10,585 nucleotides of DNA, taken from Allocoleopsis sp036703385 (GTDB taxonomy: Bacteria > Cyanobacteriota > Cyanobacteriia > Cyanobacteriales > Coleofasciculaceae). The notes beneath the pieces are model-generated. The model had not been told where the DNA came from. It made no database searches and saw only the letters and a program-made list of their open reading frames with translations. Positions 1-5,256 of the stretch are shown piece after piece; positions within the stretch are counted from its first letter, which is position 1; each line of letters opens with the position of its first letter. The stretch covers positions 1-10,585 of the forward strand of contig NZ_DATNPA010000576.1 in the NCBI RefSeq assembly GCF_036703385.1, given 5' to 3'. Position numbers and translations under genes: made by a program.

Positions 1-59
1 CACTCGCAAAACCGATCCCACACGTTCGCAGATTCGCGACGCTGTAATGTGGTTGTCAT
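1..59 (-). CDS. psbA: Photosystem II D1 protein, N-terminal fragment (cut by window edge)
   Basis: Read on the minus strand from the ATG at 59-57, the first 19 codons give MTTTLQRRESANVWDRFCE. This is the characteristic cyanobacterial D1 N-terminus (MTT-L-RRES-x-x-W-x-x-FC). D1 is the thylakoid membrane reaction-centre subunit of photosystem II. It carries the QB plastoquinone site and most Mn-cluster ligands, all of which lie beyond the left edge. About 340 further residues are expected outside the window. Only the start is visible, so the D1 isoform cannot be judged. The gene lies downstream of A1 on the same strand with a 233-bp gap that holds its own leader and a plausible promoter, so it is probably transcribed independently. 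Confidence rests on the near-diagnostic N-terminal string. Confidence 0.9.
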   Translation of the reverse strand, partial: MTTTLQRRESANVWDRFCE

Positions 60-96
60 GTTTTTATGATGGCTTAATAATTTTTCAAGGTTCAGC

Positions 97-116
97 GGGC
101 GGTTTTGTGTTCGCCC
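97..116 (-). promoter_or_regulatory. Small stem-loop in the psbA leader
   Basis: GGGCG (97-101) pairs with CGCCC (112-116) around a 10-nt loop. It would sit at or near the 5' end of the psbA transcript. An AT-rich stretch (74-88) follows before the start codon, similar in character to the AU-rich elements in psbA leaders. Stem and position are seen directly; a role in mRNA stability is inference. Confidence 0.3.
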
Positions 117-133
117 ATATTTAACTTAACCCA

Positions 134-151
134 TTTGTTTCTTTTTGTAAA
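134..151 (-). promoter_or_regulatory. HLR1-like direct repeat and putative -35 of psbA
   Basis: On the minus strand this reads TTTACAAA, AA, GAAACAAA. The first half fits the published HLR1 half-site of the response regulator RpaB, (G/T)TTACA(T/A)(T/A). The second half, at the expected 10-bp period, has two mismatches. RpaB is known to bind HLR1 at psbA and other high-light genes in cyanobacteria. TTTACA (151-146) could double as a -35. A start site near 115-118 would give a leader of about 57 nt, close to known psbA leaders. No good -10 hexamer is visible, so this is a moderate-to-weak call. Confidence 0.4.
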
Positions 152-292
152 GCTACGTTGAGTAAAAACTCTCATCTTTATTAATTTTGATATCTAAAAT
201 CACCTGTAACCCTTTTCCGAAAAGGATTAGAGCCCCAATCAGGTACCAAGGAGATGGGTATCGTGCTTTACCTCAACAGCTAAGTGAGGGTG

Positions 293-1312
293 CTAAAAAT
301 CAAGCTGGGAGAGAGCTTGTTCCATGTCCAAGTCCAAAAATTGGTTGACAGGTTTGTACATCCAGTAACTCGGTGATATTTGATCTGAGCCGATTCTTTC
401 AAACCCCAACGCCAGCGCTAAACTCTCGTAACTGTATACGGGATGGAGAATCATCACATATAAATCGCACAGGTTGGGAAAGTCTGCCTGCATTTGTTTT
501 AAGGTTTCTTGCGTATCCTTTAATAATCGACACACATTGTCCTTAGTCTTGTAAGGTGTATCGATCGTCCAGCTCCGCACGAAGACAGCACAGCAATCTG
601 GATCGGGGGGGATGGCGATTTGCAGCGGGTCGATCTCTGAATTAGAGCCTAAATGCAGGGTTTTGTTGGGAGAGAGAAAGAAATTCTTCTCAGAAGCCTC
701 AGCGGTGGGATAAAGAAGATAAAATCCTACAGGCTTTGCGTTATCACAGCGACGCAGCACGCGCATAGCTTTTGGATATTTTTTAACCCAACGGCGCAGG
801 ACATTAACGATCTTGAGCTTGACAGCCGCCGTGTCGCTGTTTAGCCAGCTGTAGAGGTTAGACAGAAACTCGGCAACAAACACAGCATCGTTATGGCTAA
901 AAGCATCCACATCTACGGGTTGAGGAGAGGGCGGTGGCTTCAGCTGATATAGGATTTGAATACAAAGGCTATTGCCATCAAATTTTTTTTCAATTAATCC
1001 GCGATCGCGCAGCTTATTCAGCATCATTCCCGCCGAGCGATCGCTTCCCCGATCTTGCTCTTGGTCACAATAGAACAGTGCCGCTGCTTCCTCAAGGGTA
1101 CAAGAGACAAAACCGTCTGGTAGGGAAAGATCTATCAGAGGCCGCTTCACGTTTTTCCCCAGTTTGCGTTGCTGCTTAACCCATAAGTAGGCCCACAATC
1201 GCAGATAATATTTAGCCTGACGCGAAGTTATACTAATTTGTTCGGTGAGCCTTGAGATATATTTTTCCTGTTGCTCAATCGGAAACCACTGATTGATATC
1301 TTCTGGTTCCAT
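293..1312 (-). CDS. A1: unrecognised protein, winged-helix-like N-terminus plus GNAT-like C-terminus
   Basis: This gene encodes 339 residues from the ATG at 1312, or 356 from an upstream in-frame ATG at 1363. I prefer 1312: it aligns with the only possible start of the paralogue A2 (both begin M-x-P-E, then I-x-QWFPIEQQ), and GGAGG lies just upstream, though close. I do not recognise the family. Residues about 66-120 look like a winged helix: a helix with EEAAALF, then SDRSAGMMLNKLRDRGLIEK, then a wing-like FDGNSLCIQI. The C-terminal half has GNAT-like order: a VGFYLLYP strand, a strand ending RSWTIDTPYKT (about 245-255), a long helix, a strand DLYVMILHP, then ALGFERIG. The GNAT acetyl-CoA loop (Q/RxxGxG/A) is absent, so catalysis is doubtful. 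The gene is divergent from B1 and lies upstream of psbA on the same strand. Real coding is supported by conservation with A2 throughout. Confidence 0.85.
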   Translation of the reverse strand: MEPEDINQWFPIEQQEKYISRLTEQISITSRQAKYYLRLWAYLWVKQQRKLGKNVKRPLIDLSLPDGFVSCTLEEAAALFYCDQEQDRGSDRSAGMMLNKLRDRGLIEKKFDGNSLCIQILYQLKPPPSPQPVDVDAFSHNDAVFVAEFLSNLYSWLNSDTAAVKLKIVNVLRRWVKKYPKAMRVLRRCDNAKPVGFYLLYPTAEASEKNFFLSPNKTLHLGSNSEIDPLQIAIPPDPDCCAVFVRSWTIDTPYKTKDNVCRLLKDTQETLKQMQADFPNLCDLYVMILHPVYSYESLALALGFERIGSDQISPSYWMYKPVNQFLDLDMEQALSQLDF

Positions 1313-1445
1313 ATCCTCCAGCTTCCTAGAAAAGTGGACAAACAATTTGAAACTCACGCTCAAGTGACCTAGAACCGCTTGCTTAAACTATTTTGTTACT
1401 ATTGCTACTAAATTACCTCCGTTAAACCGAGTTAACACATCCCCT

Positions 1446-1488
1446 CAGCTCTTTCACAGCTCTCCTACAGTACTAGGATTTAGAGCTG
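1446..1488. repeat. CAGCTCT direct repeats with inverted third copy
   Basis: CAGCTCT occurs at 1446-1452 and again at 1457-1463, an 11-bp period. Its complement AGAGCTG is at 1482-1488. The block lies in the A1/B1 intergenic region, about 130-175 bp upstream of the A1 start, so it could be an operator or a leader hairpin for A1. I did not find it in the A2/B2 intergenic region. Function is inference. Confidence 0.35.
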
Positions 1489-1518
1489 GGATAGCCAAAT
1501 AAAAGAATTGTCGGAAAA

Positions 1519-1558
1519 CTTCACCCTGCTTCCTCTGGCTTCACCCTGGTTCATCCTA
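1519..1558. promoter_or_regulatory. Four 10-bp phased repeats between A1 and B1 (putative operator)
   Basis: Four consecutive 10-mers are seen: CTTCACCCTG, CTTCCTCTGG, CTTCACCCTG, GTTCATCCTA. Units 1 and 3 are identical. A 10-bp period places each unit on nearly the same face of the helix, as expected for cooperative binding by OmpR/PhoB-type regulators. HLR1 has the same period but a different consensus. The block starts 182 bp before the B1 ATG, exactly as the equivalent block does before B2. The regulator is unknown; B1/B2 themselves are candidates. Confidence 0.6.
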
Positions 1559-1579
1559 CAGCAGATAGTTCAGGCTATT

Positions 1580-1601
1580 TGAGCAATGTACAGCTTGCTC
1601 A
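1580..1601. promoter_or_regulatory. 22-bp inverted repeat upstream of B1
   Basis: TGAGCAA (1580-1586) and TTGCTCA (1595-1601) are perfect 7-bp arms around an 8-bp spacer, TGTACAGC. Size and dyad symmetry suit a dimeric HTH regulator of the LuxR/FixJ class. The B2 region has only fragments: GCTCA-N10-TGAGC at 5172-5191, TGAGCAA at 5000-5006 and TGTACAGC at 5060-5067. It may therefore be specific to copy 1. Confidence 0.4.
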
Positions 1602-1610
1602 TGGCAGATA

Positions 1611-1700
1611 CATCGATTCAAACATCAGAATGGCAGTAACACTCAACGAATAAGTCTTGTAGCAACTTGACTTCTCTGTTGACAATTCTGATGGAGATGT
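1611..1700 (+). promoter_or_regulatory. B1 core promoter footprint, leader and ribosome binding site
   Basis: This stretch matches the region before B2 position for position, offset 3556. CAGAATG is at 1626-1632 and CACTCAAC at 1640-1647. Between them TAACAC (1637-1642) is a candidate weak -10; the other copy has TATCAC. The last 40 bases of the leader are also alike. GGAG at 1693-1696 is the likely ribosome binding site. It is 4 nt from the ATG at 1701 and 7 nt from a second ATG at 1704, so the true start may be 1704. Exact promoter elements are inferred from the two-copy comparison. Confidence 0.5.
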
Positions 1701-2342
1701 ATGATGGTGATTATCGCCTCCGAAATCAATAGCAACAACGAAACTCTTAAACAATCAATATATTCCCAAAAACCGATTCAAGGTTCTCATGTCCTAGATT
1801 CAAAACAACCTTCTTGGCTCCAAGCCATTATCGAAGGATTGGTTGATGGAATCTTGGTTCTGAGCCAGCAAGGAGAGTGGATTTACGCTAATGAGTGTGC
1901 GCGTCAAATCTGTCAGCAACTTTCCCCAGGGAAAACACTGAGCAATTCAGTCCCCCAAGTCATCTGGCAGGTTTGCGAATCATTACGCGATCGCCTGGAG
2001 CTATTAAGCGATCAAGAAGCGATCATCGGCAATGAAATAAAACCCAACAATTCAGTAAATTTTAGAGTTCGCGTTCGGTGGTTAGTGCTAGAAGACAGCG
2101 CTCATCCTTTGATATTAGTGACAATTGAAGACCAGAATCAGGCCAGAAAGATGCAAGCGATCGCAGATGCCAAGAAATATGGCTTGACTCGTCGTGAAAC
2201 CGAAGTTTGGTCACTGCATCAATCCAGGCTTTCTTACAAAGAAATTGCAGACAGGTTGTACATTACACTTAACACCGTCAAGAAGCACATCAAGAATATT
2301 TATGCCAAGCAACAGGAGTTCCTGCTAACTCAAGATGAATAA
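1701..2342 (+). CDS. B1: PAS-like / LuxR-type HTH transcriptional regulator
   Basis: This is a 213-residue predicted cytoplasmic DNA-binding regulator. Residues about 38-145 look like a PAS-type sensory domain: LQAIIEGLVDGILVLSQQG, then W-x-Y-ANECAR, and a later strand pair ending VTIEDQNQ. Residues about 160-207 form a LuxR/GerE helix-turn-helix: LTRRETEVWSL, SYKEIADRLYIT, then the recognition helix LNTVKKHIKNIYAKQQ. There is no receiver domain with a phospho-acceptor Asp and no recognisable autoinducer-binding domain, so this appears to be a one-component sensor with unknown ligand. B2 is a clear paralogue: 34 of 48 HTH residues are identical by hand count. The gene diverges from A1. A strong hairpin 70 bp downstream may end its transcript. 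Targets are unknown; the shared phased repeats upstream make autoregulation plausible. Confidence 0.9.
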   Translation: MMVIIASEINSNNETLKQSIYSQKPIQGSHVLDSKQPSWLQAIIEGLVDGILVLSQQGEWIYANECARQICQQLSPGKTLSNSVPQVIWQVCESLRDRLELLSDQEAIIGNEIKPNNSVNFRVRVRWLVLEDSAHPLILVTIEDQNQARKMQAIADAKKYGLTRRETEVWSLHQSRLSYKEIADRLYITLNTVKKHIKNIYAKQQEFLLTQDE

Positions 2343-2412
2343 ACTTCAAGAAGATAGGTGAGTTTAAGGCACGATATAGCTCTTCTCGATTTGATGAGGT
2401 ACATTGTTCTGA

Positions 2413-2435
2413 CCTCTCTCCTACAAGGAGAGAGG
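2413..2435 (+). terminator. Perfect 10-bp hairpin downstream of B1
   Basis: CCTCTCTCCT (2413-2422) pairs perfectly with AGGAGAGAGG (2426-2435) around the 3-nt loop ACA. A T-rich stretch follows (CTTTGATTCTT) but no true run of Ts. It may terminate B1 or the convergent Coq4 transcript. Hairpins of this CCTCTCC/GGAGAGG kind are also dispersed repeats in cyanobacterial genomes, so it may be a repeat used as a terminator. Confidence 0.5.
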
Positions 2436-2446
2436 CTTTGATTCTT

Positions 2447-2550
2447 ATACCAATTTCCTCAATGCTTGCTACAAATACTTTTCTTGTTCCCCCCTTAACA
2501 AGGGGGGTTAGGGGGGTAGTCAATGTAGCACTAGTTAATGAAATTGGTAT
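2447..2550. mobile_element. MITE-like element, 104 bp with 11-bp perfect terminal inverted repeats
   Basis: ATACCAATTTC (2447-2457) and GAAATTGGTAT (2540-2550) are perfect inverted ends. No transposase lies inside, so this would be a non-autonomous element. Ends of this ATACCAATT type are, to my knowledge, common in cyanobacterial intergenic repeats. No clear target-site duplication is visible. It sits between the convergent B1 and Coq4 genes, a permissive site. The boundaries are the seen repeats; mobility is inference. Confidence 0.5.
2489..2516. repeat. C6/G6 hairpin repeat inside the MITE-like element
   Basis: CCCCCCTT (2489-2496) and AAGGGGGG (2500-2507) pair around a 3-nt loop, followed by TTA and another GGGGGG (2511-2516). 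The CCCCCCTTAAC/GGGGGGTTAGGGGGG pattern is a familiar dispersed cyanobacterial repeat. It is nested within the inverted ends at 2447 and 2550, suggesting a composite element. It could also block or terminate converging transcription. Confidence 0.55.
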
Positions 2551-2663
2551 TACTCCCCTTCACTCCTAGGAACCAGAGCAACCGGAGCCGCAGGTGAGGA
2601 TGAGGAGGTGGGGGTTAGGTTATTCTGATGTATCTCACGCAACTGAGAACTGCTATAGCTTAC

Positions 2664-3212
2664 CTATTGCTTGGCTTCCTGTAATGAGCGTTGCAGCACC
2701 ACAGTTTTCTGGGTATCGGCAACGCCTTTTTTGTAACTATTTAAGGGTAGGATATTTAGCCTTTGCTGGACTTCAGTCAGCGGAGTATGCCAATCAGATT
2801 TAATATCCCAATTAATCAGGGGTTTGGCTTGTTTCCCTATCTTCAGTATTGACCTAATCTCTTGGAGATTGCACATGCCGGTTAGCCATCCAACTAACAC
2901 AACGATCGCACTCGTGGGACGAAACACTTGAGCACGGGTAAATATCTGGAGCAGGAATTCATCATGAGGTGAAGAATTAAATCCTGTGAGAACATGCCAA
3001 ACATCATGGGTTCGCTGAATCCAATCTCCACTATTGAGCGGGTCAAAGCCGTTATGATCGAGAAAATAAGCAACTTCACGACCCAATGTACCGTCAGGTA
3101 ATTGACGTAACTCCTCCAATTCTTCTGAGGTTATGCTGAACTCGCGATCAGGATGAATTTGGGGATTAACGGTTTGAGCAATTTTCAAGATGATTTTTAA
3201 CCAAAATGGCAT
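2664..3212 (-). CDS. Coq4-family protein
   Basis: The 182-residue product carries the family's HDxxHx11E signature exactly: H69, D70, H73 and E85. PDGTLGRE lies upstream at 39-46 and an Ile/Leu-rich amphipathic segment at the N-terminus. In eukaryotes Coq4 is a ubiquinone-biosynthesis factor that binds a metal through this motif and holds an isoprenoid lipid. Cyanobacteria make plastoquinone rather than ubiquinone, so the role here is unknown; handling of an isoprenoid or quinone head group is a reasonable guess. The start at 3212 has an AGGA sequence about 10 nt upstream. The C-terminal 20 residues (after LNILPLNSY) are variable-looking. The gene is alone on its strand between the two A/B modules, convergent with B1, so it was either inserted between them or part of an ancestral unit. 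Confidence 0.85.
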   Translation of the reverse strand: MPFWLKIILKIAQTVNPQIHPDREFSITSEELEELRQLPDGTLGREVAYFLDHNGFDPLNSGDWIQRTHDVWHVLTGFNSSPHDEFLLQIFTRAQVFRPTSAIVVLVGWLTGMCNLQEIRSILKIGKQAKPLINWDIKSDWHTPLTEVQQRLNILPLNSYKKGVADTQKTVVLQRSLQEAKQ

Positions 3213-3756
3213 GATAAATCTTTCCTAAGTAAAAGTCCTTTGGATACTCTGAACGGCAGATATAGCGTTTCACAGTTGGGTGAAGTACACAGCGAATAAC
3301 CTAACCCCCTACCCGTTACCTACTAGGGTTGCGGGATAAAAAACCAAAGCTTAACAAAGAGAGCAGGACAGAGGTTTTCTAGAGAGGTCAGAGTGTATCT
3401 CATCCAATCTAGAAGGGCTAGAAAATCTTTCTTTCTAGGTGTTGCACACCCGCCGATGAAAATTTTTGTAAATTTCAATTTGAGAGGTGTAGAGGCATAA
3501 CTGATAGTGCTTTTCTTGGCAATTTATTCAAGGAGTCTTTTATCTGAGGTTGGAGTTTTGGGCTATCTGTACTATATCTGTAGATTAAAAAAAACTTTTG
3601 GAGTGCGATAGTACCCCAGAGGGTAATCTTTTCTCAAAAAATTGCCGAGAAAATTGCCGATATGGCAGAATCTAACAGGCTCTTAATATAACCTGATCTA
3701 CTCATTCTTCCTATTAGTTTGTACTATCAAATCCGGTTGATTCGGAATAACTGGCG
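3213..3756. other. 544-bp gene-free stretch between the Coq4 gene and A2
   Basis: No credible coding sequence is visible on either strand. It must hold the Coq4 promoter (near 3213-3300, minus strand) and the 3' end of the A2 transcript. Small structures are present. A 7-bp inverted repeat CTAGAAA/TTTCTAG lies at 3418-3424/3432-3438. TATCTGTA is repeated at an 11-bp period (3564-3571, 3575-3582). AAAATTGCCGA is repeated at a 12-bp period (3638-3648, 3650-3660). None has an assigned function. Confidence 0.5.
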
Positions 3757-4809
3757 CTAAAACTCCGGAGAAGGGTAGGCAAACTCAAGCTTGGAAACAG
3801 TTTCTGCCATATCCAAGGCTAAAAACTGGTCTACTGCCATATACAACCAATGAATCGGTATCTTCGGATTGAGGCCAATTTTTTGAAACCCTAGAGCGCT
3901 TGCCAGTTCTTCATATCTGGGATGAATCAGGATGGCGTAGAAATCACAGAGATTGGGAAAATCAGCCTGCATCCGCCCTAATGTATGCTGTACATCTTCT
4001 AAGAAGCGATGTACATTCTCCCATGTCTTGTAGGGTGTATCAATCATCCAACTGCGTACCATTACCGAGGTGCAATCTTCCTTTGCGGGGATAGCCATTT
4101 TCAGCGGGTCGATATCCGAGGCGGAACTTAAATGAAGACTTTGACTCGGAGGGAGAGAAAATTTCTCCTCAGATTCGGGTGCAACGGGGTAAAGCACGTA
4201 AAATCCGACCGGATGAGAGGTGTTACGATGACGCAGCACACGCATCCCCGCTGGGTATTGCATAGCCCAAGAGCGTAATAGCTTTTTGATCTTGTGCGGG
4301 ACAACTGTATGGGTGTGGCTCATCCAGTTGTAGTTGTGAGCGAGAAAATTCGCAACTGGGACGGCGTCAGTTCGGGGATTAAAGTCATCGACCAAGAGTT
4401 CTATTTGCTCTGGTGGCAGAGGTGTTTCAGTCAGGTTCGGCACGCCTCGAATCTGCAAACAAAGTGTATTCCCATCAAAGTCTTTCTCAATTAACCCCAG
4501 CGCTGCCAGGATATCAATCATCATTCCTGCTGCGCGATCGCTTCCTCGGTCTTTGTTAGCGTAAAACAATTCTGCCGCTTCCCGATGGGTGCAAGCCACA
4601 AATCCTTCGGGAAGCAGCAATTGAGTTAAGGGTTGTCTCAAACGAGAGCCTATTTCTTGCTGCTGTTTGAGTAGTAGATAAGTCCACAACCGCACAAAAC
4701 ATTCAGCGCGACGACGGGTGAGGCCAACTCGCCTGGGATTTAGGAGCATTGAAATGTAATTGCGCTGTTGTTCAATCGGAAACCACTGATCGATCAATTC
4801 TGGATTCAT
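3757..4809 (-). CDS. A2: paralogue of A1, winged-helix-like plus GNAT-like protein
   Basis: This gene encodes 350 residues. The ATG at 4809 is the only plausible start because an in-frame TGA lies 14 codons upstream with no start between. Strongest identity with A1 is in QWFPIEQQ near the N-terminus, DRGSDRAAGMM, GLIEKDFDGNTLCLQI (end of the winged-helix-like part), HPVGFYVLYP, RSWMIDTPYKT (W at about 254) and MQADFPNLCDFY. The regions conserved between the two copies are therefore the likely functional core, with linkers diverged. It also lacks the GNAT acetyl-CoA loop, having TPYKTWENV at that place. The tail is longer than in A1 by about 8 residues (AYPSPEF end). It diverges from B2. Function is unknown; a DNA-binding or protein-binding accessory of the B regulator is one possibility. 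Confidence 0.85.
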   Translation of the reverse strand: MNPELIDQWFPIEQQRNYISMLLNPRRVGLTRRRAECFVRLWTYLLLKQQQEIGSRLRQPLTQLLLPEGFVACTHREAAELFYANKDRGSDRAAGMMIDILAALGLIEKDFDGNTLCLQIRGVPNLTETPLPPEQIELLVDDFNPRTDAVPVANFLAHNYNWMSHTHTVVPHKIKKLLRSWAMQYPAGMRVLRHRNTSHPVGFYVLYPVAPESEEKFSLPPSQSLHLSSASDIDPLKMAIPAKEDCTSVMVRSWMIDTPYKTWENVHRFLEDVQHTLGRMQADFPNLCDFYAILIHPRYEELASALGFQKIGLNPKIPIHWLYMAVDQFLALDMAETVSKLEFAYPSPEF

Positions 4810-5074
4810 ATCCCGTAGGTCGTTGAACGAATAGAGCCTTTGGCAGAGTCAATTGGTGATCCGTAGCTGTAGTACTTATCATCTTTTCCTTGGCTATTTA
4901 TGCAATGAAGTTTAGTCTAGAAACTCTCTTCAGCGTTTTAGGACAAAACTTAATAGCCACCTAAACAGTTACGACAGATACTAATTGTCTCCATGTACCT
5001 GAGCAATCTAGATCAACACCCTGAAATTCTATAATTTCGTATTTTATTAGCAAAACTATTGTACAGCAGAAAAA

Positions 5075-5114
5075 CTTCACCCTACTTCAGATAGATTCAC
5101 CGTTCCTCCATCTC
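5075..5114. promoter_or_regulatory. Phased 10-bp repeats between A2 and B2 (putative operator)
   Basis: Successive 10-mers are CTTCACCCTA, CTTCAGATAG, ATTCACCGTT, CCTCCATCTC. The first three carry TTCA at the same position; the fourth is degenerate. The preceding AAAA and following CTACA-CAGA are shared with the A1/B1 block. The start lies 182 bp before the B2 ATG, the same distance as in copy 1. Retention despite divergence of surrounding bases supports selection on the site. Confidence 0.55.
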
Positions 5115-5166
5115 TACAACAGAATTCGCTAAGTTTTGGAAATCTCCGACTTACTCCTTGTAGCTA

Positions 5167-5256
5167 CACCTGCTCAAAAAACAGAATGAGCTTATCACTC
5201 AACTGAGAAGCTTCTCCCATCGCTCGGCTTCTCAGCTGCTAATTTGAAGGAGATTC
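5167..5256 (+). promoter_or_regulatory. B2 core promoter footprint, leader and ribosome binding site
   Basis: CAGAATG (5182-5188) and CACTCAAC (5196-5203) fall at the same distances from the start as in B1. TATCAC (5193-5198) is a candidate -10. AAGGAG at 5247-5252 is a good ribosome binding site, 4 nt before ATG 5257 and 7 nt before a second ATG at 5260; the latter spacing is more usual. The paired ATGATG start is shared with B1. Confidence 0.5.

Noticed and set aside
2..121. Open plus-strand frame at the left edge that looks like a protein C-terminus
   Set aside because: It is antisense to the psbA start (minus strand, 59-1), whose N-terminal residues are diagnostic; the plus frame is a shadow.
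271..289. CCTCA/TGAGG hairpin as an A1 terminator
   Set aside because: A stem of 5 bp with a 9-nt loop and no following T-run is too weak to call.
653..1179. Plus-strand open frames antisense to A1
   Set aside because: They lie opposite a gene conserved in two copies and have no recognisable motifs.
1313..1363. Longer start for A1 at 1363
   Set aside because: The paralogue A2 cannot extend upstream (in-frame TGA), and the two proteins align from the ATG at 1312; kept only as an alternative.
1446..1558. CRISPR array in the A1/B1 intergenic region
   Set aside because: Repeat units are only 7-10 bp and contiguous or 11 bp apart, with no spacers.
2290..2523. Minus-strand frame across the B1 end and the repeats
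   Set aside because: It is built from antisense B1 and hairpin repeat sequence, with no family resemblance.
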